From SIG78 sp045585955 (GTDB lineage Bacteria > Verrucomicrobiota > Lentisphaeria > Victivallales > Victivallaceae), in assembly GCA_045585955.1 (NCBI GenBank), contig JAZMZK010000098.1, forward strand, positions 1-64,000: a DNA stretch of 64,000 nucleotides. The letters are read 5' to 3'. The translations under genes and the position numbers were made by a program. The stretch's first letter is position 1; every line of letters begins with the position of its first letter. Below are positions 25,398-34,250 of the stretch, in pieces. The notes under the pieces are model-generated. The model ran no database searches and was not told the origin of the DNA. It saw only the letters and a list, made by a program, of their open reading frames with translations.

Positions 25398-27181
25398 AAA
25401 TATTACTTTCAGCCATCCCCTTTGATAACGGCAAATCAGGTATTTCGGTATATATCCGGGAAGTGGTCAAAGCTCTGGAAAGTGCCGGGCATGAGCTCAC
25501 TTTGATCGTGGAAGATGACGGAGCAGAAGAATTTGCCCGCTTTGAGCTTATAAAAATAAAGAAACGCCGTGCTTTGTTTTCCATGCTTTACAGCTTGTTT
25601 ATCCTGCCCTGGCGGATACGCTGGCAAAAGTATGATTTTTGCATCATGCTCGCTGCCAACCGGCGGGTGTTCTGCCGTTACCCCATATTTACAACTGCGG
25701 TGGTGCATGATTTATCCCAGTACCATGTGCCGGTAAAGTATGACAGATTCAGGATGTTTTACATCAAGCATGTTTTGCCCTATTATGTGAGGAAAGCTCA
25801 AAGCATCGTTGCCATAAGTAATTCAACCAAAAACGATTTGATCAAATATTGGCATATCCCTGAAGAAAAAATCACGGTGGTCTACAACGGGTTTACGCCG
25901 CCGGAAGGGGTGGAAACACCCAAGCTTAAACAGATACTCTATATATCACGCATTGAGCACCCCGGCAAAAATCATTTGAATTTGCTCAAAGCCTTTGAGC
26001 TTTTGCCGGAAAATCTGCGTAAAGAGTACACCCTCGTCATGCCGGGAGCCGCCTGGAACGGGGCGGAAACTGTCTTTGAGTATGCGGAAAAATCGCCGTG
26101 CAAAGAGCAATTCAAGTTCACGGGGTTTGTGGACTTTGCCAAACTGCCGGAGCTTTACAGTCAAAGTGTTATGTATATATTTCCCTCCAACTTTGAAGGG
26201 TTCGGGCTGTCGCTGTTGGAAGCTATGCACGCCGGATTGCCTTGTGCATGTTCCAACAACTCCTCGCTGGGCGAGTTGGGTTCTGGTGCCGCCGAACTCT
26301 TTGACCCCGCTTCGCCACAAAAAATAGCTTCTGCCATGGAGAAAATTCTGGGAAATGAGGTTTATCAAAAAGAGTTGATACAAAAGGGCAGAGAAAAATC
26401 TGCCAAATTCAGCTGGCAAAACACTGCACAAGGTTTAGTCGATACTTTTGAGCGTAAACAGGCGGTGATTTTCGGCGTATCATTCTTCCGGGGCACTATG
26501 GCAAACGCTCTTACGCAACTGGACAAACTTGTGCAGAGCAAACAACATCACCATGCGGCATTCATCAACGCCCATTGTTTGAACATAGCTTATAAAAACA
26601 GAGAATATAAGCAAGTCCTCAACAGCTGTTCAGCGGTTTTTGCCGATGGAATCGGGGCAAAGATCGGGGCAAAAATGCTGGGCTATAAGGTGGAAGAAAA
26701 TGTCAACGGTACTGATATGTTCCCTTTGCTGGCACAAAAGCCTTACCGCATCTACCTTTTGGGCGGAGCTCCCGGCGTGGCGGCAAAAGCCTTGGAAAAA
26801 GCCGGAGCGTTGAACGGCAAAGCGGAATTTGTGGGCTGTGCGGACGGATTTTTCAGCGAGAAAAGCGAAGAAGCTGTTTTTGCTGAAATCAAAGCGTTGC
26901 AGCCGGATATTGTCTTAGTGGCTATGGGCGTACCCAAGCAGGAAATGTGGATCAATGAGCATCTGCACGATTTGCCCGGATGTGTGGCGATCGGTGTCGG
27001 GGGCTTGCTGGATTTTGTATCTGAACGCATCCCCCGGGCCCCCTTGTGGATGCGGAAATGCAATATTGAGTGGTGTTACCGGCTTTACAACGAGCCGATA
27101 AGATTGTTTAAGCGTTATATTATAGGCAACCCCCTGTTTATTCTGCGGGTTTACTGGTGTAAAATATGGAGGAAAAAATGA
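25394..27181 (+). CDS. Fusion of GT4 and WecG/TagA/CpsF (GT26) glycosyltransferases
   Basis: 595 residues, GTG start overlapping the previous TGA. Residues 1-355 are a GT4 enzyme (ILYISRIEHPGKNHLNLL; E-x7-E in NFEGFGLSLLEAMHAGLP). Residues 360-595 are a complete WecG/TagA/CpsF domain: INAHCLNIAY, FADGIGAKIGAKMLGY, NGTDMFP, YLLGGAPGVAAKA and GVPKQEMWI. GT26 enzymes add N-acetylmannosaminuronic acid, ManNAc or glucose to lipid-linked acceptors. Joining two transferases should couple consecutive steps of repeat-unit assembly. It is much longer than either family alone, and both halves look intact. Confidence 0.87.
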   Translation: MKILLSAIPFDNGKSGISVYIREVVKALESAGHELTLIVEDDGAEEFARFELIKIKKRRALFSMLYSLFILPWRIRWQKYDFCIMLAANRRVFCRYPIFTTAVVHDLSQYHVPVKYDRFRMFYIKHVLPYYVRKAQSIVAISNSTKNDLIKYWHIPEEKITVVYNGFTPPEGVETPKLKQILYISRIEHPGKNHLNLLKAFELLPENLRKEYTLVMPGAAWNGAETVFEYAEKSPCKEQFKFTGFVDFAKLPELYSQSVMYIFPSNFEGFGLSLLEAMHAGLPCACSNNSSLGELGSGAAELFDPASPQKIASAMEKILGNEVYQKELIQKGREKSAKFSWQNTAQGLVDTFERKQAVIFGVSFFRGTMANALTQLDKLVQSKQHHHAAFINAHCLNIAYKNREYKQVLNSCSAVFADGIGAKIGAKMLGYKVEENVNGTDMFPLLAQKPYRIYLLGGAPGVAAKALEKAGALNGKAEFVGCADGFFSEKSEEAVFAEIKALQPDIVLVAMGVPKQEMWINEHLHDLPGCVAIGVGGLLDFVSERIPRAPLWMRKCNIEWCYRLYNEPIRLFKRYIIGNPLFILRVYWCKIWRKK

Positions 27182-28080
27182 AAAAAATTTATTGGACAAT
27201 TTGTTTGAGTTTATTATCAGCAGTATTTGCTGGGTGCAGTTCAACTTCGCCCTTCGACTATGGTACCAACTGGCTGATACGGGAAAATGATATACCACAG
27301 TATCACTCAAAGTTTGATTTGTTTTATATCGGCAAAGCCCCTGCCGGGTATGGCGATACGCATGATATACAGTTTAACTGGACAAAGACCCACACCAACG
27401 ATATTTTCGGGCGGGGCGTAAGAGTTTTTGCTCCGGAAATAGGGGATTTAACCATAGATAATGTAACCTGCGCTCTGGAGTATTACATGGAAAATTTTCA
27501 CGAAGCCGGTCACCCCTTTGTGCTGCTTGCCGAAGGCAAAAATGCGGATTTACTATACGCTGCCATGCAGAATGTAAGCGGTATGACGGTAAAAAACGGT
27601 TTTATTGCCGCCTACTTACCCGATATGCAGCCTAAAACGGCTGAACAAATCGCCGACGACTTTTACTGGCAAGACCTTAAAGCAGCCACTAATGCCGACG
27701 ATGCGGGCGTGATCGCCACTTGGACAAGCTGTATAAACAATGAAAAAATGCCCCCCATGCCTGCTGATACATATAACATCAATCCTTTGAACTGGAAAAT
27801 CAATAATACTCCGGCTCCGGCAAGCGAAAACCTTAAAGCGGTCTTTTACATGCCCGAACACAAAAATATTTTCTGGCGCAAAGTGGAAGTCAAAAACTTT
27901 TGCGGAGCGGTTATCGATCAGAAAAAAGGGCTGCTGATGGTTGATTGCCCCCCACTATTGCTCCATACAATCAACGGCAGATTTACCAACAACTGCATAT
28001 CCATCTTTGCCGGAAACATTGCCGCCAACGCCCAAAACCGTACACAAAATTTGATCAAAGCCAGAGAGTGGGGCAAATAA
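27178..28080 (+). CDS. Lipoprotein, resembles DUF3089 hydrolases without the nucleophile
   Basis: 300 residues from ATG 27178 (GGAGG upstream); overlaps the previous stop by four bases. Lipobox FAGC near residue 19. The middle (FDLFYIGKAPAGYGDTHDIQFNW, then a Y-x-D-like turn and HPFVLLAEGKNADLL) resembles DUF3089 alpha/beta hydrolases. In that family the last segment usually reads GHSQG; here it is AEGKNA, so the serine nucleophile is missing. It may be a binding rather than catalytic protein. The family call is tentative; placement in the operon suggests an export or surface role. Confidence 0.5.
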   Translation: MKKIYWTICLSLLSAVFAGCSSTSPFDYGTNWLIRENDIPQYHSKFDLFYIGKAPAGYGDTHDIQFNWTKTHTNDIFGRGVRVFAPEIGDLTIDNVTCALEYYMENFHEAGHPFVLLAEGKNADLLYAAMQNVSGMTVKNGFIAAYLPDMQPKTAEQIADDFYWQDLKAATNADDAGVIATWTSCINNEKMPPMPADTYNINPLNWKINNTPAPASENLKAVFYMPEHKNIFWRKVEVKNFCGAVIDQKKGLLMVDCPPLLLHTINGRFTNNCISIFAGNIAANAQNRTQNLIKAREWGK

Positions 28081-28081
28081 A

Positions 28082-29017
28082 ATGAAGTTTTTTGATTTTT
28101 TGCCCTGCTATATATTGAATCATTCGCCCAGAATCATTGCAGCTTTTGAAATGGATTTTCTGCGGAATTTGCCCGCGTTTCAAAAAGCGATCTTGCAAGG
28201 CGAAAAGTTCACCATGCTGTTGCAATTAGGCTGGTCGGCAGAACTCCCGGAAGTGGCAAACGAGCTGAAAACCCGCCTTGCCGAAGCAAAAAATGCTTTT
28301 CCCGAAGCAAGGTTCATTATTTTAGCCAACGCCCCCAAAGAAGTGGAAATAATTCAGGAATTCAACGAGGTATATTTAGCTAATCATAACGCTTTTCTGG
28401 ATCCGGCACGCTACCCGGTAGCGAAAAAAACTGAACGCAGATTCGATGCACTTTACATTGCCCGGATCACCCCTTTCAAGCGGCATGATTTAGCCTTGAA
28501 GGTCAAAAATCTGCACTTGATTGGGAGTTATTCGGAGAAGGAAAAAGAGTATTTCCAAAAGACGATCGCCAAATTTCCTCATGCAGTTTGGAGCCGGAAA
28601 GTCCCCTCATTTTTTATCGGCAAAAAGATTTGCGAAGCCGCTTGCGGGCTTGCTCTTTCTGCCGTGGAAGGAGCCATGTTTTCCTGCGGCGAATACACCC
28701 TTTGCGGTGTGCCGGTGGTAAACACCAAAAATCTGGGCGGGCGGGATACACTGTTGCCCGAGTTTGCCTGCCGTTACGCTGAAGATACCGCAGGAAGCGT
28801 GGCAGAAAATGTCCAATACTGGGTGGATAACCCCATTGAACCAATGGAGATCCGCAATGGATTTCTGAAGTTGGCGACCCCGCAAAAACTGTTGGTGCAG
28901 GAGTTGGTTGATTCCATTGCCGGAAAAAAGGTATTTTTGCCCCATAAACTCAATATCCGCTGCCGGTTGCTGCCCCACACTCAACTGCTGCACGGTATCA
29001 GGAGAAAAACTATATGA
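28082..29017 (+). CDS. Glycosyltransferase-like protein (GT-B type)
   Basis: 311 residues. The C-terminal half has ALYIARITPFKRHDLALKV, LIGSYSEKEKEYF and then LSAVEGAMFSCGEYTLCGVPVVNTKNLGGRD, which resembles the donor site of GT-B enzymes (E-x7-E). The N-terminal half is short and poorly conserved, so the protein is smaller than a usual GT4. It probably adds a sugar in the same pathway. It overlaps manC by four bases. Confidence 0.65.
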   Translation: MKFFDFLPCYILNHSPRIIAAFEMDFLRNLPAFQKAILQGEKFTMLLQLGWSAELPEVANELKTRLAEAKNAFPEARFIILANAPKEVEIIQEFNEVYLANHNAFLDPARYPVAKKTERRFDALYIARITPFKRHDLALKVKNLHLIGSYSEKEKEYFQKTIAKFPHAVWSRKVPSFFIGKKICEAACGLALSAVEGAMFSCGEYTLCGVPVVNTKNLGGRDTLLPEFACRYAEDTAGSVAENVQYWVDNPIEPMEIRNGFLKLATPQKLLVQELVDSIAGKKVFLPHKLNIRCRLLPHTQLLHGIRRKTI

Positions 29018-30012
29018 AAATTGCCAGAGAAAAGATTTTTGCTGTGATCATGGCGGGCGGCAAGGGCGAAAGATTGTGGCCCTTGAGCACCGAAGAACGC
29101 CCCAAACCCATGATGTCGCTCAACGGTCAGCAAACCTTGCTGGAAGATACGGTACAGCGGTTGTTCCCGCTTTTAAATGCCGAAAATGTTTTGGTGATAA
29201 CCGACGAAAAATCCGCCACACAAGCCCGTGATATATTGATGCTGCCCGCTGAAAACATCATTGCCGAACCCTGTCGGCGCAATACAGCCCCCTGTATAGC
29301 ACTGGCGGCGGCGTTGATCAAACGCAAATGCCCCGATGCAACCATGATAATTCTGCCCGCCGACCACCGTATTGCCCCGGTAAAACGCTTTCAGGAAGAT
29401 TTGCTCGACTGCATTGAACAAGCTCAAAACGGTACTTTGACCATTCTGGGGGTCACTCCGGATAAGCCCGCCACCGGCTACGGGTATATCAATGCGGGCG
29501 AAAAGATCGCTCCCGGTATCTACAAAGTAAATGCCTTCAAAGAAAAGCCAGATTTTGAAACCGCCCAACACTATATGATGGATGGCAACTACTGGTGGAA
29601 CTGCGGCATATTCGTCTGGCAGGTCAATGCCATAGCCGAAGCGTTCAAAAAATATTGCCCCGCCTTATACGAAAAATTTGTTTCATGGGTTGCGGGCAAT
29701 GATTACACAGCCGACTTTGAAAGCTGCGAAAAGATCTCCATAGATTATGCAGTTATGGAAAAAGCCGACAATGTGGCAGTCAAGCAAGCATCCTTCCAGT
29801 GGAACGATCTGGGCACATTAGCAGCTTTATACGAAATAACTATGAAGGATTTCCACGAAAACGCCATCAGCACTCAAGGAAAAATACAGTTGGAAGAATC
29901 CGATCAAAACCTGATTTTCTGCGATGACAATACCGAAATAAGGCTGGAAAAAATCAAAAAGTGTGCAGTAATAAAATCCGGCAAATCCCTTTTGATAACA
30001 ACAAAATGGTAA
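29014..30012 (+). CDS. manC: Mannose-1-phosphate guanylyltransferase
   Basis: 332 residues. It makes GDP-mannose from GTP and mannose 1-phosphate. Marks are the pyrophosphorylase loop MAGGKGERLWPLSTEERPK at residues 10-29, IAEPCRRNTAPCIALAA, LPADHRI, GYGYINAG and the FKEKPDFETA / WWNCGIFVW motifs. The C-terminal isomerase domain of bifunctional enzymes is absent, so phosphomannose isomerase must be elsewhere. As last gene of the operon it points to mannose, or a GDP-mannose-derived sugar, in the polymer. Confidence 0.92.
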   Translation: MKIAREKIFAVIMAGGKGERLWPLSTEERPKPMMSLNGQQTLLEDTVQRLFPLLNAENVLVITDEKSATQARDILMLPAENIIAEPCRRNTAPCIALAAALIKRKCPDATMIILPADHRIAPVKRFQEDLLDCIEQAQNGTLTILGVTPDKPATGYGYINAGEKIAPGIYKVNAFKEKPDFETAQHYMMDGNYWWNCGIFVWQVNAIAEAFKKYCPALYEKFVSWVAGNDYTADFESCEKISIDYAVMEKADNVAVKQASFQWNDLGTLAALYEITMKDFHENAISTQGKIQLEESDQNLIFCDDNTEIRLEKIKKCAVIKSGKSLLITTKW

Positions 30013-30070
30013 ACTTCTATCAGTTTTTTCACCCAATTTGAATAAGCTTTACTGCGGGTTGTTGAATATA

Positions 30071-30110
30071 CAAAAAAAGATCGCCTGATTACTCAAGCGA
30101 TCTTTTTTGT
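30071..30110. terminator. Bidirectional terminator between manC and the HlyD-like gene
   Basis: Arms AAAAAAAGATCGC and GCGATCTTTTTT flank a 12-base loop and carry A and T runs on opposite sides, so the hairpin can end transcription from both convergent units: the long plus-strand polysaccharide operon and the minus-strand adaptor gene. Confidence 0.85.
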
Positions 30111-30126
30111 GGATTGCCACAAAAAG

Positions 30127-31173
30127 TTATTCTGCCACATCAATTTCCACTGTTCCAATGGAATCAATACGCAACGGTTTCGGTTCTTTGGTCAATCGGA
30201 ATTTAGCGTACATCATCAAACGGTCGCCGTAAGAGTAAAATGTCCGCTTGACTTCATAAGGTGTAACCTCAAACTCCACATCGCTGCCATATTGATTACT
30301 GCGGAAACGGCAGGGTTTGCCTTCGATGACATGCTTGATGTCACGCTCGTCAAAGTAAGCGTAAATAAGTTTTTTGCTATCCCGGTGAACCAGTGCTGCC
30401 GTTGTGCCCACCGCGTCATATCCGCCAACGGTATCGGAGTTGGTAATGCAAAGCCCGTCGATGGGGGCAACGATCTTGTAATACTTTTTCTGCTCTTCCA
30501 GCAAAGCAAGTTCTTTGCGGAGGTTGACCAGCTTGAGTTCAATATCTTTGACCGCTTCTTCATCACGCTTGATGGTCAGCTTTTCCAACCCCTGATTGAG
30601 CACCTTCATATCGCTGTCCAGACACAAGAGATCGCCTTCGTAATCTTTGACCAGCTGGCGTTTTTCCCGCAAAGTCAGATCCGACACGATCTTGCTGCCG
30701 TAGAGCTGCTCGTAAACTTCCAGCTCGTGAGCGTGGCGGTTGAGCCGCTCCTGGGCAATATCCCGTTTGAGCCGCAAATTGCGGTAACTGGAGGGCAGCG
30801 GATCGATTTTAGTCAGCTGCAAAGCAACCTTTTTGCAAACTAATTCCTGTTCAAGCTCGGCAATATCGTGCTTGATTTTAGCTATATTCGTCCGCAAATC
30901 AAGATCATCATATTCCAGAATAACATCGCCTTTTTTTACTCGCTGCTGGCTGTAAAAATTGACTTTGCTCACATAGCTTGCATATTTATTTTTAAGTGAC
31001 CGCTGGCTGCTGCCGCGAACATAGCCGGTTCCGCAAACAACTTTCCGTTCCGGCGATATTTTTCCCCAGCTGCCGGAATCTTCCTTTTCTACAAAATTAT
31101 TTATTCCCCAATATGATGCAGCAGCAACGGCAGCTACACCTACTGCCACCCCCATCCAAACTGATTTATTCAC
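30127..31173 (-). CDS. HlyD-family membrane fusion (periplasmic adaptor) protein
   Basis: 348 residues. One N-terminal helix (VWMGVAVGVAAVAAASYWGI), a biotinyl-lipoyl half-motif (VSKVNFYSQQRVKKGDVILEYDD), a long coiled-coil hairpin (about 95-230), then the second lipoyl half (YYKIVAPIDGLCI) and a beta-barrel region. Such proteins bridge an inner-membrane pump and an outer-membrane channel. No pump or channel gene lies next to it, so it may serve the convergent polysaccharide operon or a pump elsewhere. A near-consensus promoter is upstream at 31225-31253. Confidence 0.8.
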   Translation of the reverse strand: MNKSVWMGVAVGVAAVAAASYWGINNFVEKEDSGSWGKISPERKVVCGTGYVRGSSQRSLKNKYASYVSKVNFYSQQRVKKGDVILEYDDLDLRTNIAKIKHDIAELEQELVCKKVALQLTKIDPLPSSYRNLRLKRDIAQERLNRHAHELEVYEQLYGSKIVSDLTLREKRQLVKDYEGDLLCLDSDMKVLNQGLEKLTIKRDEEAVKDIELKLVNLRKELALLEEQKKYYKIVAPIDGLCITNSDTVGGYDAVGTTAALVHRDSKKLIYAYFDERDIKHVIEGKPCRFRSNQYGSDVEFEVTPYEVKRTFYSYGDRLMMYAKFRLTKEPKPLRIDSIGTVEIDVAE

Positions 31174-31224
31174 GGTCTTTGCACCCTGTTGTTAAAATGT
31201 TGAAAAAAAATCGGCTTAATGGGT

Positions 31225-31253
31225 AGTATAGTACAGTAAAGATGGTTTGTCAA
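31225..31253 (-). promoter_or_regulatory. Sigma-70 promoter of the HlyD-like gene
   Basis: On the minus strand TTGACA (31248-31253), a 17-base spacer and TATACT (31225-31230) match the sigma-70 consensus closely and lie about 50 bases before the ATG at 31173. Confidence 0.8.
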
Positions 31254-31345
31254 GTAAATATTACAAAAAAAAAGATAAAAAACTATTGTATATGTAATTT
31301 ACTTTGAAAGCGTTGCGGTAAAACCAAACGCCCTGTACTCTCAAA

Positions 31346-32305
31346 TCAGTTTTTTGAGGAAGATTTATTTACTTTTTTAAGCATATTGCGTTCGTAAAAA
31401 ACTCCGTTGTCATAGCCTTGGATATGCTTATCAGCTGCCGCCCGGTGCAGCCTTGCCACGGCCCAGAGCGAATATTCTTCGTTCAGCTCAATACCGGCAA
31501 AGTTCCGGTCGAGTTTGGCGGCTGTTACCGCCGTTGAGCCGCTGCCGGAAAATGGGTCAAAAACCATATCTCCGGGGTTGGAGCTTGCCAGAATAAGTTT
31601 GGCAAGGAGTTTTTCCGGTTTTTGGGTGGGGTGGTCGGTATTTTCGGGCATCGACCAGTAAGGTACAGAAATATCGTCCCAAAAATTTCCGGGGCAGGTC
31701 ATGCGGAATTTTCCGTCGGGATCTTCCACCCAATCCTTGGGTTTGCCGTTGCTGCGGTAGGGTGCCAATACCCGGCGTTTTAATTTTACAGCATCAATAT
31801 TGAATGTATACTCTTTGCCCACCGTGGCAAACCAGATATCTTCGCAGGAATTTTTCCAGTTGGCTTTTGCCCCCCTGCCCTTTTCCCGCTGCCAGACAAT
31901 GCGGTTGCGAACGGTAAAGTATTTATTCAATACCGTAAAACACGCCGCCGAACACTGCCAGTCGCAGCAGAGATAAATCGAAGCATCATCTTTCAGCAGC
32001 CGCAGCAGTTTGGGCATCCAGCTTTCCAGATATTCAACATAAGCATCATTGCTCATGCTGTTGAATTTCAACCCGTTGAAATCTTTGGCAAGATTGTAAG
32101 GAGGGTCAAGGATCAACAGATCAACAAATTTATCAGGCAGATAATCCACTGTCTTCAAGAAATCACCGCATATTATCCGGTTGCAGAAATCTTCAGGCAG
32201 CAAAGTTTTTTCCGGCTTCAGCAATTCCAGAGAATACGCTTTTTTTTCCGCCTCACTCAAACGCAAAGTCCGGTTGCGGGGAGCTCGTTTTTTGGGAGTA
32301 TCCAT
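31346..32305 (-). CDS. Solitary N6-adenine/N4-cytosine DNA methyltransferase
   Basis: 319 residues. The catalytic DPPY (67-70, LLILDPPYN) comes before a variable target-recognition region, and the AdoMet-binding FSGSGST (near 256) comes last, the beta-class order of enzymes such as CcrM and M.MboII. No restriction endonuclease or specificity gene is adjacent, so it is either an orphan methylase used in regulation or the remains of a restriction system. The recognition site cannot be read from the sequence. It lies 30 bases downstream of the MgtC-like gene. Confidence 0.85.
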   Translation of the reverse strand: MDTPKKRAPRNRTLRLSEAEKKAYSLELLKPEKTLLPEDFCNRIICGDFLKTVDYLPDKFVDLLILDPPYNLAKDFNGLKFNSMSNDAYVEYLESWMPKLLRLLKDDASIYLCCDWQCSAACFTVLNKYFTVRNRIVWQREKGRGAKANWKNSCEDIWFATVGKEYTFNIDAVKLKRRVLAPYRSNGKPKDWVEDPDGKFRMTCPGNFWDDISVPYWSMPENTDHPTQKPEKLLAKLILASSNPGDMVFDPFSGSGSTAVTAAKLDRNFAGIELNEEYSLWAVARLHRAAADKHIQGYDNGVFYERNMLKKVNKSSSKN

Positions 32306-32335
32306 AAATTTTACAGATCAGCTTGCTGACATTTT

Positions 32336-32992
32336 TTATTCTATTTTTTCCACATTGACACTGCGGAATTCTTTGAGGATCTTCAACAGTTCCGCTTCAT
32401 CGCCCCGGCTGTGCGCCAAAAGCAGCATCTTGACCCGGATCTTGTCATGCTTGTTATCGTCGCAGCGGGTCACGGAACAGTTGACCACCTTGCAGCCGTT
32501 TTCGTTGAGTGCATCGGTGATTTTCACCAGATCGGAGTGACGGCGGGTGGTAAAATTAAGAACGATATTTTTGGCATGAAACCGCTGAAATATGTGTTGA
32601 AAAACTTCCAGACCGATCAATGCCAGAATAGTACAAACCGTACCAATAACATATAATCCGCCCCCGATCGCCATACCGATACCGGCAGCTACCCACAATC
32701 CGGCGGCGGTGGTCAACCCCCGCACAAACTGATTCTGCATCATGATCGTACCGGCACCGATAAAACCGATACCGCTGACGATCTGTGCCGCCACCCGGCT
32801 GGCATCAGCCATGTTATCGCCAAAACCGTATTGGGATACGATCATCATAAGCGAACTGCCCAACGCCACTAAAAAGTGTGTACGCATACCGGCTTCTTTC
32901 GCCCGGTATTCCCGTTCCAGCCCGATAAGTGTACCCAGCATACCTGCCACGCCCAGCCGCAGGATCATTGTCAAAACCAATTCAGTATTCAT
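32336..32992 (-). CDS. MgtC/SapB family membrane protein
   Basis: 218 residues. Four to five N-terminal helices with the family landmarks GTLIGLEREYRAKEAGMRTHFLVALGSSL and SGIGFIGAGTIMM, followed by a soluble C-terminal domain of about 75 residues of ACT-like layout. MgtC proteins act in magnesium-limited growth and may inhibit F-ATPase; the wider family function is unclear. Its own promoter overlaps the end of the gene upstream. Confidence 0.88.
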   Translation of the reverse strand: MNTELVLTMILRLGVAGMLGTLIGLEREYRAKEAGMRTHFLVALGSSLMMIVSQYGFGDNMADASRVAAQIVSGIGFIGAGTIMMQNQFVRGLTTAAGLWVAAGIGMAIGGGLYVIGTVCTILALIGLEVFQHIFQRFHAKNIVLNFTTRRHSDLVKITDALNENGCKVVNCSVTRCDDNKHDKIRVKMLLLAHSRGDEAELLKILKEFRSVNVEKIE

Positions 32993-33020
32993 AACACCAG
33001 CTTTCTCTTAAAATATATTA

Positions 33021-33048
33021 CATATAGCACAGAAAAAAAATTTGTCAA
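33021..33048 (-). promoter_or_regulatory. Promoter of the MgtC-like gene
   Basis: Minus-strand TTGACA (33043-33048) and TATATG (33021-33026), 16 bases apart. The -35 box overlaps the stop codon of the hypothetical gene 33045-33557, so the MgtC-like gene can be transcribed apart from the aconitase/ung group. Confidence 0.6.
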
Positions 33049-33557
33049 TTCCGGTTCTTCTGCTGGCGTTCAATAAATTTCAGTGTCAGGTGTTCAGCTA
33101 TACGCATCGACCACTTCAACGCTTCAAACAACCCCAGCACCGGATCGACATCGGGGTTTTCGGCCTGAAAATCCACATAAGCTCCGCCCAGATTGGCGGC
33201 AATGGGTTCGGCTTTCAAAAAATTCATCAGCCGGTCATCCACATAAAGGGAAACCCGGGATTTGAACAATCCGTCAAGGTGGATATCCTGCTCCTGACCG
33301 TTGACAAAATTAAATGCCATTTCCGCCCCTTTGCCCACTGCGAAGTTGAACATACTGGATATTTCGTCAGAATCCAGCTCCATGCGGTTGACCTGGAGCA
33401 AATGTTCTTTGAATGCTTTGAACATATTGACAAACAACGGCTTTTCCCACTCAACAAGCTCCGGAGCGGAACGCAGGGAATCACCTTCCGGAAAATATCC
33501 GTAATCCCGGGCGGCGGAAATCATTGCCTGGGCTACTTTAAGTGATAACTCTTCCAT
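33045..33557 (-). CDS. Hypothetical acidic helical protein
   Basis: 170 residues, no signal peptide or membrane segment, largely alpha-helical by composition. I recognise no family. It lies 21 bases after ung in the same direction, so it is probably the last gene of the panB-aconitase-ung transcript. Confidence 0.55.
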   Translation of the reverse strand: MEELSLKVAQAMISAARDYGYFPEGDSLRSAPELVEWEKPLFVNMFKAFKEHLLQVNRMELDSDEISSMFNFAVGKGAEMAFNFVNGQEQDIHLDGLFKSRVSLYVDDRLMNFLKAEPIAANLGGAYVDFQAENPDVDPVLGLFEALKWSMRIAEHLTLKFIERQQKNRN

Positions 33558-33578
33558 AAAAAAATCAACTCCTCTAAA

Positions 33579-34250
33579 TTACTGCACCCATGTAATCGGG
33601 GCTTTGCCGGATTTTTCCAATAATTCGTTGGCTTTCCGGAAAATGTTGCTGCCGAAAAATCCCCGGTATGCCGACAGCGGCGACGGGTGGGCACACGCTA
33701 AAATGTGGTGGCGTTTTTCGTCCACCAAACGGGCTTTTTTCTGTGCGGGGTTGCCCCACAATATAAAGACCACGCCTGCCGGAGAGTGAGTATTTACCGC
33801 TTTGATGACTTCATCGGTAAACTCTTCCCAGCCCAGTTTGGCATGCGAATTTGCCTGGTGGGCACGGACAGTGAGAACTGTGTTCAACAGCAATACCCCC
33901 TGTTCTGCCCAATGGGTCAAATCGCCGCTTTCGGGAGTGAATACCAGATCGTACTCCTCTGCCAGCTCTTTATATATATTCCGCAAACTGGGCGGCAGTT
34001 TCACCCCATCCGGCACCGAAAAAGCCAAACCGTGTGCCTGATTTACATCGTGGTAAGGGTCTTGCCCCAATATCACGACTTTGACATCCGGCAAATCGGT
34101 CAAACTCAACGCCCGGAATGTATCGCTTTCGGGAGGGAAAACCATTTGGCTCGCCCGCTCGAAAGCGATTTTTTCACTTAATTTCCGAAAATCGGCACCG
34201 GCAATGTATTCAGCCAATGCCGATTTCCAACTGCCGGGTAAGGTCAGCAA
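33579..34250 (-). CDS. ung: Uracil-DNA glycosylase, family 1
   Basis: 223 residues. Removes uracil from DNA. All family motifs are present: GQDPYHDVNQAHGLAFS (water-activating Asp), VLLLNTVLTVRAHQANSHAKLGWE, VVFILWGNPAQKK and AHPSPLSAYRGFFG (catalytic His). The start is a TTG inside the end of the aconitase gene (seven-base overlap) with GGGAG just upstream; no ATG is available before the conserved region. Translation is thus likely coupled to aconitase. Confidence 0.93.
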   Translation of the reverse strand: MLTLPGSWKSALAEYIAGADFRKLSEKIAFERASQMVFPPESDTFRALSLTDLPDVKVVILGQDPYHDVNQAHGLAFSVPDGVKLPPSLRNIYKELAEEYDLVFTPESGDLTHWAEQGVLLLNTVLTVRAHQANSHAKLGWEEFTDEVIKAVNTHSPAGVVFILWGNPAQKKARLVDEKRHHILACAHPSPLSAYRGFFGSNIFRKANELLEKSGKAPITWVQ

